A stretch of 64,000 nt of DNA from Segetibacter aerophilus (lineage in GTDB: Bacteria; Bacteroidota; Bacteroidia; Chitinophagales; Chitinophagaceae). Location: contig NZ_BJYT01000010.1 of assembly GCF_007991655.1 (NCBI RefSeq), positions 124,001-188,000 of the forward strand. Direction: 5' to 3'. The notes below the pieces were generated by a model. It did no database searches. It saw only the letters and a program-made list of their open reading frames with translations, and was not told where the DNA came from. Both the position numbers and the translations under genes were made by a program. Shown here piece by piece: positions 51,804-62,871 of the stretch; the stretch's first letter is position 1, and every line of letters starts with the position of its first letter.

Positions 51804-52751
51804 TTAGTCTTGCACAAACTTTTCGACAATCATTGATTGAAACCAACGGTTCGGTACTATGAACCTTTTAAAGGCAAAAATGCCAATAATAGCACAACTG
51901 ATACCACCTAATACATCGAGAATATAATGGTGATTGCTATATACTGCGGCAAACCAAATACCGACAACCACTACGCCAAAGAAAATGTTGATGAGGCCAA
52001 GCCTGTTTTTAATTCCATAATACAATACGATTAGGTTATACGCTGAATGAAGTGAAGGCATGGCGGCAAACACGTTTGAGCTTTTAGCATACAATGCATT
52101 AAAAATACCTGCGTTAAAAAAGTCATCGAACCGGTGCAGGCCGGCAGTATTACCGGGAGTATGAGGATTGAAGTTAAATCCATAAAGCTGAACGTACCAG
52201 GGCGGAGCTGCAGGGTAAACATAATAACCAACAAAGCCAATGAGGTTGACTAACAAAAAGGTTAAGGCAAAATACATGAACTGTTCACGTCTTTTGGTAA
52301 AGAAAAGATACCCTGCAAATACCAATGGAACGGGAACCCAACACAGGTAAAAAACACCACTTAAAATATCAAGTACAGTGTAAGTATTGTGTTGCCAAAA
52401 CTCGTTAGGAGTAAGAATTTGCCCATTTACATGAATACCAAATAATCTCTTTTCAGCATTGTAAAGACTCTGGATGTGAACTGTATTGTAGAGATAATTC
52501 GGAAACGCCTTCATATAATCGAAGATGATCCAGAATATCATAAATACAGAAAAGCCTGTTATAAACTTACGAGTTGAAAATGAGATGTAGTATAACAGGT
52601 TAAAAATTACAACCAGCACCAACTGTTCCGGTTTATATCCAATTAATACTTTCGATAAAAGGAGATACGATAAAGATATTATTGAAGTTAGAAGTATATC
52701 TTTTTTAGCAAATAACCCTGTATATGTTGCCACCTTGGCTGGTTGATACAT
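51804..52751 (-). CDS. PAP2 family protein, inositol phosphorylceramide synthase-like
   Basis: A 315-residue membrane protein with six helices and the PAP2-type motifs AAMPSLHSAYNLIV (C2) and YSNHHYILDVLGG (C3), whose His and Asp form the catalytic triad. AGLHRFDDF and YYVYPAAPPWYVQLYG are in the pattern of aureobasidin-type IPC synthases. By analogy it would move a phosphoinositol head group from phosphatidylinositol to ceramide in the periplasmic leaflet. ATG 52751 shares its A with the stop codon of the hydroxylase gene (TAATG). The frame upstream belongs to that gene's shadow. Confidence 0.85.
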   Translation of the reverse strand: MYQPAKVATYTGLFAKKDILLTSIISLSYLLLSKVLIGYKPEQLVLVVIFNLLYYISFSTRKFITGFSVFMIFWIIFDYMKAFPNYLYNTVHIQSLYNAEKRLFGIHVNGQILTPNEFWQHNTYTVLDILSGVFYLCWVPVPLVFAGYLFFTKRREQFMYFALTFLLVNLIGFVGYYVYPAAPPWYVQLYGFNFNPHTPGNTAGLHRFDDFFNAGIFNALYAKSSNVFAAMPSLHSAYNLIVLYYGIKNRLGLINIFFGVVVVGIWFAAVYSNHHYILDVLGGISCAIIGIFAFKRFIVPNRWFQSMIVEKFVQD

Positions 52752-53371
52752 TATTTCTTCTTTGGAAAATCGGAGTCTAAAATTTTGTCCCACAAAACAG
52801 AACTGACCCCGTAACCTTTGGTTGGGTCGTCGTAATGATGGAGCATGTGATGTTGCTTGATTTTTTTCCAAAAAGAACTTTTAAAATTTGCATGATGAAT
52901 GGCGTAATGTGTCATATCATACACGAGATAACCCAGGATAAAGCCGGGGAAAAAAGCATATAAGTTCACATCCGACAGGAACAAGGAAAACAGAAAGTAA
53001 AAAAGTGCAGCCAATGGAATACTTACAGAGGGAACCATTACCAATCTTTTAGAATCCCTTGGATAATCGTGATGAACACCATGGAAAATAAAATGCAATC
53101 TTAATCCCCATTCTGATTTCGGTACAAAATGAAACAGGTAGCGATGCAGCACGTATTCAGTGGCGGTCCAAACAAAAATTCCTAAAATAAAAAACCCGAT
53201 AAAAGCTGCTGGTGAAATGTTGTGTGAAATTGCTTTATAAATAAAAAAAACGATAGCAGGCCCAAAAATGAATAATGGCACTGAAAAATGAATTTTAGAA
53301 AGACCCTCCAAAAAATCATTTTTAAACATCCTCACAGACTCTCTTGAATTAGAGACATAATTCTTCTTCAT
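52751..53371 (-). CDS. Fatty acid hydroxylase superfamily (FA2H/Scs7-like)
   Basis: A 206-residue membrane di-iron enzyme. The eight-histidine pattern is complete: HRYLFHF, HFIFHGVHHDYPRD, YDMTHYAIHH and KQHHMLHHYDDPTKGYG. Spacing and the YPRD motif match fatty acid 2-hydroxylases of sphingolipids. It has four helices. In this operon it probably adds a hydroxyl to the acyl chain or long-chain base of ceramide. It is coupled to the following PAP2 gene by a one-base overlap and lies 20 nt after DUF4833. Oxygen is required for such enzymes, which suits an aerobic host. Confidence 0.88.
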   Translation of the reverse strand: MKKNYVSNSRESVRMFKNDFLEGLSKIHFSVPLFIFGPAIVFFIYKAISHNISPAAFIGFFILGIFVWTATEYVLHRYLFHFVPKSEWGLRLHFIFHGVHHDYPRDSKRLVMVPSVSIPLAALFYFLFSLFLSDVNLYAFFPGFILGYLVYDMTHYAIHHANFKSSFWKKIKQHHMLHHYDDPTKGYGVSSVLWDKILDSDFPKKK

Positions 53372-53391
53372 ATAAAAAAAGCTTAATAAAC

Positions 53392-53931
53392 TTATATTTT
53401 CCTTCTCTCTATAACTTCCTTACCGCTTGATGGATCTACTCCCTTTATCTCAACATATTCAACATTCGGCGACCAAAAAGACCCTCCATTTATTTTTACA
53501 AAGATACGATTGATGATAGCTTGTTTTTGATTAATTGTTCCATACACGTTGTACTTGTTGTTTGCCCCCTTCATCAACAACATCGGGAATTTTTTATAAG
53601 AAACGAAATTCAGCTCGTACTTGTCTTTCGAAATTGGGGTACTTTTTATGCCGTATGCAAACTTCTTCTGTACAAAATTCAGCTCTTCTTTTTGGCCTTT
53701 ATCCGTATATCTTATCCAATAAACATGTACCGGTTCCTCCATGTCAAGAACATTGTTATTGTAATTCAACTCACAAATAATGGTGTTTGTATTAGCTGTT
53801 CTTTGCAGGTAAAATAGTTGATTAGGACCAACGACTGGCACCGGAAACTTATCCTGTGCAATAACGGCGAGAGTAGTAAACCAACCCAGAAAAAAAAGAA
53901 TAGCTCCCCTCTTATAAATCACCCTGTTCAT
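53392..53931 (-). CDS. DUF4833 family protein
   Basis: A 179-residue exported protein (signal peptide about residues 1-25, cut near VIAQ). The mature part is beta-rich and matches DUF4833 in NQLFYLQRTANTNTIICELN, VHVYWIRYTDKGQKEELN and FSYKKFPMLLMKG-like strands. The family is often next to inositol-lipid genes in Bacteroidota to my knowledge, but has no known activity. It overlaps the end of the CDP-alcohol phosphatidyltransferase gene by 20 bp, so it is tightly coupled to it. Confidence 0.8.
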   Translation of the reverse strand: MNRVIYKRGAILFFLGWFTTLAVIAQDKFPVPVVGPNQLFYLQRTANTNTIICELNYNNNVLDMEEPVHVYWIRYTDKGQKEELNFVQKKFAYGIKSTPISKDKYELNFVSYKKFPMLLMKGANNKYNVYGTINQKQAIINRIFVKINGGSFWSPNVEYVEIKGVDPSSGKEVIERRKI

Positions 53932-54646
53932 TTTTAATTTTATCTTTTAAATCCAGTGCCTTCTTTGCAGCATATAGTCTCTTAAAAGCAGTAATGTTTG
54001 TAAGAACAGCCATTACAGTTATAGGCAACGTGAAAACAGTCATGGTCTCAAAAACGTGAAACGGTATTCCGGGAACATATAATTTGTAATTACCGCCAAT
54101 AAAATGAGCAGTTAATCCGCAGGCTATTGCGGAAACGCCAATTAAAACAACACGCTCGGGGCGTTGCATTAGGCCACCTTTGTTTTGAATACCTAAGCCC
54201 TCACTTCTTGCACGCGTATAACTGACCATCATTGAACCGATAAGGGCTATAAATGCAAATAAAGAACTGATGAAATAATGATGCGCAACAAGATAATAAC
54301 AAATACCTAAAAACATTATTAATTCGCTATATCTGTCCAGGACGGAGTCAAATAGTGCTCCGAAGGTGGAACTCATATTACCTAACCGGGCTACCTGGCC
54401 ATCGAGCATGTCAAACAAACCGGCAAAAAGAACGAGCGCACCGGCCCAACCTACGTATCTTAAATCAGCACGGCCACCTTCTTCTGCGCCTGAGATAAAA
54501 ATTACCGCCACCCCTATATTTAAAAGCAATCCTATCGTTGTGACAGCGTTGGGTGTAAGGCCTAGTTTTATTAACCGTCGAACCAAAGGGTCAATTATTG
54601 TATAAATCGTCTTTTGAAGTGTATCCCTTAACGCTTGTTTTGCCAT
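53912..54646 (-). CDS. CDP-alcohol phosphatidyltransferase (phosphatidylinositol-phosphate synthase-like)
   Basis: A 244-residue membrane enzyme. The complete signature DG-x2-AR-x8-G-x3-D-x3-D is in DGQVARLGNMSSTF and GALFDSVLD. Six helices are expected. Members join CDP-diacylglycerol (or CDP-alcohol) with an alcohol; in the inositol-lipid route the alcohol is inositol 1-phosphate and the product PI-phosphate is dephosphorylated next. Context (PgpA, IPC synthase-like) favours that reading, but PgsA-type glycerol-phosphate use is not excluded by sequence. It starts 5 nt after the DUF5686 stop. Confidence 0.85.
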   Translation of the reverse strand: MAKQALRDTLQKTIYTIIDPLVRRLIKLGLTPNAVTTIGLLLNIGVAVIFISGAEEGGRADLRYVGWAGALVLFAGLFDMLDGQVARLGNMSSTFGALFDSVLDRYSELIMFLGICYYLVAHHYFISSLFAFIALIGSMMVSYTRARSEGLGIQNKGGLMQRPERVVLIGVSAIACGLTAHFIGGNYKLYVPGIPFHVFETMTVFTLPITVMAVLTNITAFKRLYAAKKALDLKDKIKNEQGDL

Positions 54647-54651
54647 ATTTT

Positions 54652-57198
54652 CTAGAAATCGAATTTTACCCTTGTTCTAATTCCCCATTCTGTTACTTCC
54701 GGATGATCTAAGTACGTTAGCCTTTTTACAAAATCTATCCTCAAAAGCTTTAAAATATTAGAAACACCCACGCTAACTTCAATATAGGGTGATTTATTTA
54801 AACTGTATGTTGTCGGTAAGCCCGTTTGCTTGTCTACAGGAAATTTTATGGTTGATAAATTGAGGTCCGGATTATTTTCATCACGCACCCCACCATATAA
54901 AACTTTAGCAGAGGCAACCTCCCGCCACTTTAATTTTTTCAGCAAAGGTATTTTATTTAGGAAGAAACCATTAAAATGCTGATCAATGCTGAAAGCAGCG
55001 TAATGGTCACTTACAAATTCAAGGAAATTCATGAGATTGTAAGATTCCAATTGGTAAGAATAAGTTTGATTTGCACGGTGAACAGTCATTAACGGGTAAG
55101 GAACTTTTCCAAAAATGTTTCCGCCCTCAAGCTTGACGTCGGCGAACCCTAGTTGCGATAACATTAACCTTTTGTCTATCGTAAGATTTAAGTTTTGATA
55201 ATTGTACTCACCCTTTACGAGACCCTTTATGCCCGTGATGAATCTGAATTTAAAAATTGGGTACTTATTGATAATGGGGATGCGAAATCTCTTTCCCTGG
55301 TAGAACTGTCGATGGGGCGCCCATGTAAACTCTGCGGACAGTTCAGTAGTAGTAAGGTTTGGAACATTAACAAGGCTAGATCCATCTGGCTTTAAATAAG
55401 ATATTATACCGGCAGGTGTTTGTTTCCAATTTTTGAAACCAAGAGTATATCCAAAGTCTTTTCCAAATTCCCTTACATACTCAGTTTTAAAAATAGAGTT
55501 GTAAAGCCATCGATCATTATTACCACGCTTGAAAGACAACAAAAAATTATCCTCTACAACAAACTGCAGTTCCTGCCCGGGAATTTTGGTGTCTCTTTGA
55601 TAACCGAGTTTAAGGTAATTGAGCGGATAAGCGTATATAGAGGAATGGTTAAATGAGTAAGCCACAGCGCCATAGTACTTCCACTTCTGATCTTTAAACC
55701 CGTAAGCCACGTAGTTTTCAAGGTATATATTCCGATTGAACCTGGGAGTAGTTCTTCCTCCTATCCTTGTTCGTAAACCTTCAACCGGGTTAAAGCTGTA
55801 AAACGAATTAACCGGTCCAACCTCGTACCCTCCAAAGCTTTTATATCCAGCCATTAGTAACGTAGCTACATCCATAAAAGTTTTGAAAGATTTCAAATGA
55901 GTCAGGCTATCAATGTTTGAATAAACTTTTACTTCAGCCTCAGACAAAGGAGGAGATCTATGTGCCTGCCAGAAAGTATCTGAAGCTGCATTTTGTGATC
56001 CTATCCTAACAACAGCATCACCTTTATAAATACTATCAGCCTGAGGTTGATTAATTGTAAAGCTTTTAAATGAAACTGTTCTTTCTCCCACAATGCCCGT
56101 TTTTGCCGACTCTGCTAAAGCAAACTCAACAATGGTATTACTCAAAGCAAGATGAAATCGTCCGTCCTGGCCTTTTTCAAAATCCTGGTTTACATGTAAT
56201 TCTCTAACAAAGTTTAAGTTAGCGTGCTTGCTAATACTCATGACCAATTTTTGAACAGAATAATTCCCGTCAAGTGTAACAAAAAGAGTTCCTTTAAAAA
56301 GTAGGTCATTTAGGTTCCTGGGAGCAAAATTTAAACGTACTAATTCAACTCCATCTACCTCTGTAGTATCAGCAATATAAAATCTGTAGAAAGTAGGAGC
56401 CATATCAGCAATGGGACTAAGAAACTGATTAGACAACAACGAAATGTTGTTCTGGTAAACGTCAACGTCTTCATACATCCGCTCGAGGTATGAATTAATC
56501 CCTTTCACGTCGAGGTACTCACCGAAATTCACTTCCTTCTCGGCTATTATGTAGGTCGTCTTTTTTTCGGGATTTTTACGATAGTATTTCTGAGATGAAA
56601 TTTCGTTTATATAAACAGGAAGCATTGCTCTTCCCTGTATTTTGGTGGTATCATTGTTTTGGAACACGAATTTAAAATTCTTGAGAAACTTGTTGTTCAA
56701 TAACTTTTCAGGAGTCTTTGTAAGCAACACTTCCATTTTCTCATACTGCTCGTAAGACACGTAGTCGTAAGCTGAAATTCTATTTTTATCTTTATTATCA
56801 ATTACCTGCCTTATCAGCTCAACTGCCGGGTTGTTCTTATTTGAGTACTTTCCTCTTTTATTTGTCTTTACCACCACATTGCTCTTTGCGTCTGACACCT
56901 CCAACAATATATCTATTACCTGTTCCTTGTTAGGTATAAGTGTTTTTGAGACTGTTTTGTATCCGACATAAGAAAACTGCACTACGGTTAGCCTGGTATT
57001 TTCTGTAGCAAGCATGTAGCTTCCGTCGCTTGAGCTGGTGACGCCCTTGCCTCCTTTGAAATAGATACTTACAGATTGTAGTGGCTGTTGAGATACTGCA
57101 TCCCGTATTACACCGCGAACAATAGTTTGGGAATTGACCGATACGAAGGTGGTCATTAACAACAGGACTAAAATAATTTTGCTGAATATCTTTTTCAT
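54652..57198 (-). CDS. DUF5686 outer membrane protein with carboxypeptidase-like domain
   Basis: An 848-residue exported protein. The signal peptide MKKIFSKIILVLLLMTTFVS is followed by a CarboxypepD_reg-like domain (IVRGVIRDAVSQQPLQSVSI) and then a long DUF5686 region, with many alternating strands of a beta-barrel up to the C-terminal aromatic FDF-type end (VTEWGIRTRVKFDF). It has no plug domain, so it is not a TonB receptor. It is probably an outer membrane barrel of unknown role. Its place within the lipid operon (7 nt after gtrA, 5 nt before the phosphatidyltransferase) hints at a link to outer membrane lipid handling. Confidence 0.83.
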   Translation of the reverse strand: MKKIFSKIILVLLLMTTFVSVNSQTIVRGVIRDAVSQQPLQSVSIYFKGGKGVTSSSDGSYMLATENTRLTVVQFSYVGYKTVSKTLIPNKEQVIDILLEVSDAKSNVVVKTNKRGKYSNKNNPAVELIRQVIDNKDKNRISAYDYVSYEQYEKMEVLLTKTPEKLLNNKFLKNFKFVFQNNDTTKIQGRAMLPVYINEISSQKYYRKNPEKKTTYIIAEKEVNFGEYLDVKGINSYLERMYEDVDVYQNNISLLSNQFLSPIADMAPTFYRFYIADTTEVDGVELVRLNFAPRNLNDLLFKGTLFVTLDGNYSVQKLVMSISKHANLNFVRELHVNQDFEKGQDGRFHLALSNTIVEFALAESAKTGIVGERTVSFKSFTINQPQADSIYKGDAVVRIGSQNAASDTFWQAHRSPPLSEAEVKVYSNIDSLTHLKSFKTFMDVATLLMAGYKSFGGYEVGPVNSFYSFNPVEGLRTRIGGRTTPRFNRNIYLENYVAYGFKDQKWKYYGAVAYSFNHSSIYAYPLNYLKLGYQRDTKIPGQELQFVVEDNFLLSFKRGNNDRWLYNSIFKTEYVREFGKDFGYTLGFKNWKQTPAGIISYLKPDGSSLVNVPNLTTTELSAEFTWAPHRQFYQGKRFRIPIINKYPIFKFRFITGIKGLVKGEYNYQNLNLTIDKRLMLSQLGFADVKLEGGNIFGKVPYPLMTVHRANQTYSYQLESYNLMNFLEFVSDHYAAFSIDQHFNGFFLNKIPLLKKLKWREVASAKVLYGGVRDENNPDLNLSTIKFPVDKQTGLPTTYSLNKSPYIEVSVGVSNILKLLRIDFVKRLTYLDHPEVTEWGIRTRVKFDF

Positions 57199-57205
57199 TA
57201 TTCAA

Positions 57206-57583
57206 TCAATTATTTTTGAAAACATACTTTTTCTGTAGCACATAGTTATAACAGAAACCTACGATCAGCGATACAAAAAGTTTTGCGAACACATAATGTA
57301 CTTTTAGCAGTTTTGTCATAATGTACATACCGCCTGTATTTAATATGAGGTTGCCCGTCCAAACTATTCCGTACCTGAAAGCCTGCTGATGCACTTTCCT
57401 TTTTCTTGATTCAAAAACCCACGTTCTGCCGATAAAAAAATTAAGCACTCCACCGCAAACGGTTCCCGATGTGCTTGCAATAACTACATCGATCCGAAAG
57501 AGATTTACAAGAAAAATGGTGATTAGGTAATCAAAAAATGAAGCAATCGAAGAGGATATATTCGCCTTAAGAAAAGTAAGCAT
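57206..57583 (-). CDS. GtrA family membrane protein
   Basis: A 125-residue protein with four helices and the family features LNFFIGRTWVF near residue 50 and VGFCYNYVLQKKYVF at the end. GtrA-like proteins are thought to flip lipid-linked sugars or help glycosyltransferases act on membranes. Here, first gene of the six-gene lipid unit, it may help move lipid intermediates across the inner membrane; this is inference. It begins 7 nt upstream of DUF5686. Confidence 0.85.
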   Translation of the reverse strand: MLTFLKANISSSIASFFDYLITIFLVNLFRIDVVIASTSGTVCGGVLNFFIGRTWVFESRKRKVHQQAFRYGIVWTGNLILNTGGMYIMTKLLKVHYVFAKLFVSLIVGFCYNYVLQKKYVFKNN

Positions 57584-58036
57584 TTTTATAACAACGTTGC
57601 GCCTTCTGTCAAAAGCTTTTAAGAAATTACTTTTAGTTAAATACCAGCCTTTGTTTAAAAGGCGTCATAGTTGCGACGCTCCGTTTGCCTGTAGTACTAT
57701 TGGCAGCTTTTTTAAAAAATTATACAGCTTCTTTTGGTTGCACACCTAAAAACCTTTTCCCACTTTATCTAAATAAGACAGCGTGTAAAATTTAAAAAAA
57801 AGATTAGCATTTCAAACAATACGTAAAGCTTTTTAAAACAAAACTAATGGCTTGTATTTTCATAAAGGCATGCAAAGGTTTTAAACGGTCTAATAACAGT
57901 CTTAAAGGTTTAATTGTTCTTTACTGCAAACAAGACTATTGATGCAAGCATCTGTTGCAAAAAATGAATAAACGGTACAAGAGTGCGACGCAACAAAAGT
58001 TAGAGATAGCAATTTCGCTGAATTCAGAAAAAACTA
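57584..58036. other. Gene-free stretch between pgpA and gtrA
   Basis: 453 bp, very AT-rich, no gene. A clear repeat A copy is near the pgpA end (57976-57997) and a weak, degraded one near 57666-57681. The gap separates the spt-pgpA block from the gtrA block, so a promoter for the latter is expected here, though no box with both elements is seen. Confidence 0.45.
57976..57997 (+). repeat. Interspersed short repeat A (variant GCGACGCAACAA)
   Basis: TACAAGAGTGCGACGCAACA then AA; one of the best matches to the consensus. Confidence 0.85.
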
Positions 58037-58492
58037 TTAGAAAAGTTTAAAGTGTACTATTACCATCAATAAAATATGAGCGTACAAACCCGCTAATACA
58101 TCGTCTGCCATAACGCCCCATCCTTTTGGAAGCAACTCCATTCTTTTTATAAGCAGGGGCTTAGCGATGTCAAAAAACCTAAAAAGTACCAGGCCGGTTA
58201 AAACATATTTAAGGGTAATTGGTAAAAAGATCAAAGTTATCATCATGCCTGCCACCTCGTCGATGACGACCTTGCTGCTGTCTTTACCCCAAATTCTATC
58301 CACTACGTTTCCAGACCAAACTCCTGCTACACATACTACTATTAACGAAAGAATTTGAACCAAGATTGTGAAGTCTTGGGTTGGTATCAACAGCCAGATA
58401 ATACAAAGAGCAACTGCAGCAAGCGTTCCGCCACCTTTGCCTATATATCCCAGGCCGAAAAACGTGGCTACCAGTTTATGGATTTCAATCAT
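58037..58492 (-). CDS. pgpA: Phosphatidylglycerophosphatase A family protein (PgpA)
   Basis: A 151-residue membrane phosphatase with four helices. Motifs are GYIGKGGGTLAA, SKVVIDEVAGMM, LFRFFDIAKPLL and GWGVMADDVLAGLYAH, the acidic residues of which bind metal. In this setting it may dephosphorylate phosphatidylinositol phosphate as in the Bacteroides inositol-lipid route, but PGP phosphatase activity is equally allowed by sequence. ATG 58492 is used; the longer frame to 58513 would start inside a terminator hairpin. It is separated from cerR by that hairpin. Confidence 0.9.
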   Translation of the reverse strand: MIEIHKLVATFFGLGYIGKGGGTLAAVALCIIWLLIPTQDFTILVQILSLIVVCVAGVWSGNVVDRIWGKDSSKVVIDEVAGMMITLIFLPITLKYVLTGLVLFRFFDIAKPLLIKRMELLPKGWGVMADDVLAGLYAHILLMVIVHFKLF

Positions 58493-58503
58493 ACTATATA
58501 AAA

Positions 58504-58531
58504 AAAGCCTCACCTCTTTAAGGCAGGCTTT
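58504..58531 (-). terminator. Terminator or attenuator between cerR-like gene and pgpA
   Basis: On the minus strand AAAGCCTGCC...GGTGAGGCTTT with a run of seven T. It lies only 12 bp before the pgpA start, so read-through is probably needed for pgpA. Confidence 0.7.
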
Positions 58532-58555
58532 GTAAAATTTTCAAGCCTTTAAAAT

Positions 58556-59538
58556 TTACAACCACGCATTCTGTTTGTACCATTCCAGTGTTTCTTTAAG
58601 CCCTCGTTGCAAGTTGTATGATGGACTATAACCTAAATTTTTCCTTGCCTTTTCTATATCGCAACACCAGTTTATTGCCGTCAGTTCGTTCAACTTTTCA
58701 AGATTTACTGCAGGCGTTTTTCCAAACATTCCAAACGCCTTTTCCAAAACCAGCGCAAAACCCTTTACGACGGGCAACGGCAGATGAACTTTAATCGTTT
58801 TTTTATTCAATACACTCTTCGTTATGTTGGCCATTTCGTAACGATTGTAGCAGTTGCCGTCTGTAATGTTGTATGCTCCATTTGCTTCATCTGAGGTAAA
58901 CAAAGAATTGACTGATGCAGCAGCCAAATCTTTCACATACACAAAACTTAATTGCTGTGGTATGTGCCCGATGTAAGGTTCGAAGCCTTTACTAAACGTT
59001 TTTAGAATTATGAAAATGTCTTTATCCCGTGACCCGTAGACAGCAGTGGGTCGCAAAACGATTAGAGGGAGCTTCAAGCCTTTCAACTGCTTTTCAGCCA
59101 GTAGTTTGCTTTGGCCATAAGCGGTAACAGGACGCGGGTTTGTTTGCTCAGTTATTAACCTCTCTGTTTGATCCAGTGGACCTAAAGCAGCCAGGCTGCT
59201 GATAAAAACAATTTTCTTTAGGTGGGGATTGTTTGCAGATGCTTTAGCGAGATTGATAGTGTACAAAGCGTTAACAGTATTGTATTCTTCCTGGTTCTTT
59301 GCTTTGGTTGTACCGGCCGCATGAATGATAAAGTCATATTCTCTCTCCCTAAGTTCTTTTTCGAGACTTTCAGCAGAGGTAAAATTGAGATAGGTATAAT
59401 TAATTTTATGGGAGGCTAGATGCTTAATATCACTTGTCTTTCTAACGGCTGCATATACATCTAGTCCTTTTGCAAGAGCAGCTTCAATTAGATGAAAACC
59501 AACAAAACCACTTGCACCAGTTATCAAGACCTTTTGCT

Positions 59539-59542
<4 letters not shown>
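58556..59542 (-). CDS. cerR: Extended SDR (NAD-dependent epimerase/dehydratase type), ceramide reductase-like
   Basis: A 328-residue enzyme with the Rossmann glycine motif LITGASGFVGFHLIE, the FIIHAAGTTK strand, and the catalytic YGQSK. In Caulobacter a protein annotated as NAD-dependent epimerase (CerR) reduces the 3-keto group of the ceramide precursor. The position directly after the bCerS-like gene, with a 4-bp overlap, strongly suggests the same role. A sugar epimerase role is less likely because no nucleotide-sugar partner is close. Ends at a terminator. Confidence 0.75.
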
Positions 59543-61916
<2,374 letters not shown>

Positions 61917-61950
61917 TTATCAGCCATAGTTTACCAATTTCATTTAAAGG

Positions 61951-61972
61951 ATGAAAGATTGTTGTCTTTCAT
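61951..61972. promoter_or_regulatory. Palindrome between tetR and spt
   Basis: Perfect 8-bp arms ATGAAAGA / TCTTTCAT with a 6-nt centre, 80 bp upstream of spt and 88 bp after the TetR gene. It fits a TetR-type operator. A weak promoter (TTGG, 19 nt, TACTTTAA) may follow near the spt start. Confidence 0.5.
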
Positions 61973-62060
61973 AAAGCAAGTGTATGAAACTTAAAAATAA
62001 TGATTATAAGTGTTTTTTTAACCTTTTCAAACTTTAAGTTATTTTCACTCTATCCACACT

Positions 62061-62660
62061 TTATCCTTTAATTCCATCAACCATTATATCTACAAGTACG
62101 TCGGGTCCGTTCTCACAATTACGTACAAACCTTGATGCAGACAGCGGCAATTCAATACCCCTAAATGCTGCTACAAGTGTAAATGAGAATAGCTCTATAT
62201 CTCTTTCTGCCAACTTTTTAAATTCTCCCGTTTGCACACCAACTTTAAGAATTTCTCTTATCAAATCAATTTGCGTTTCATCGTGTTTTTGTTTCAGTTT
62301 TAAAACCACTCCAATATGATTAAAAATATCTTCGTACACTACTGAACTTAGATTATGAAACTTTTCCATCACCCTCGCGCGCGTTCTCGAATACGCTTTC
62401 AGTTTATCTTTTGCCGTTATAGCCATATTAACAGCTTGCCGTGTCAGTCGTAAAAGGTTCTTTAATTCTTCTTCAACAACGGCCTCAAAGATTTCTGTTT
62501 TTCCCTGGAAATAATAATACAAACTACTCTTTCCTTTACCGAGAGAGTTCGCAATATCTTCCATTGTCGTTTTCTTCAAACCATGTTGTGCAAACAAAGT
62601 TTTGGCAGTGGAAAGTATTTCCCTGACCATAAACTCATCTTTTGCAACCTGTTCCAGCAT
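62061..62660 (-). CDS. TetR family transcriptional regulator
   Basis: A 199-residue regulator. The N-terminal helix-turn-helix is in ILSTAKTLFAQHGLKKTTME, then DIANSLGKGKSSLYYYFQGK. The C-terminal 140 residues are a helical ligand pocket with no known family tag. It is upstream of spt on the same strand, so it may repress or sense the sphingolipid operon, for example through an acyl-CoA or long-chain base. It has its own TAnnTTTG box. Confidence 0.88.
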   Translation of the reverse strand: MLEQVAKDEFMVREILSTAKTLFAQHGLKKTTMEDIANSLGKGKSSLYYYFQGKTEIFEAVVEEELKNLLRLTRQAVNMAITAKDKLKAYSRTRARVMEKFHNLSSVVYEDIFNHIGVVLKLKQKHDETQIDLIREILKVGVQTGEFKKLAERDIELFSFTLVAAFRGIELPLSASRFVRNCENGPDVLVDIMVDGIKG

Positions 62661-62685
62661 TTTCGACTATTTGATAAAAACGGTC

Positions 62686-62693
62686 CAAAAGTA
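62686..62693 (-). promoter_or_regulatory. Putative -7 element of the TetR gene
   Basis: Minus strand TACTTTTG, 25 nt from the ATG at 62660. Confidence 0.45.
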
Positions 62694-62871
62694 GAATGAA
62701 AAACTTAATTAAAAAATAATTTCGAAAAGGTGTTATGATAAGCGACAGACAGGTGAAACAACGCCTAGGAACTAAGATTGTTTTACTTATGTATTGTTTA
62801 AACTTAGCTTTAACTACTTAGGCTTTGCAGGCGGATTAAAGTCGACATTGTCTTTTTGAAGTGAGAACGGG

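Noticed and set aside
52752-52871. 40-codon extension of the PAP2 gene
   Set aside because: It lies inside the coding sequence of the hydroxylase gene; ATG 52751 overlaps that gene's stop by one base.
57666-57681. Weak match to repeat A (CATAGTTGCGACGCTC)
   Set aside because: Several mismatches in the core; recorded as degraded at best.
62811-62871. Extra C-terminal codons after DUF3820 in another frame
   Set aside because: KGSPFSLQKDNVDFNPPAKP looks protein-like, but DUF3820 proteins normally end near the present stop; too short to call.
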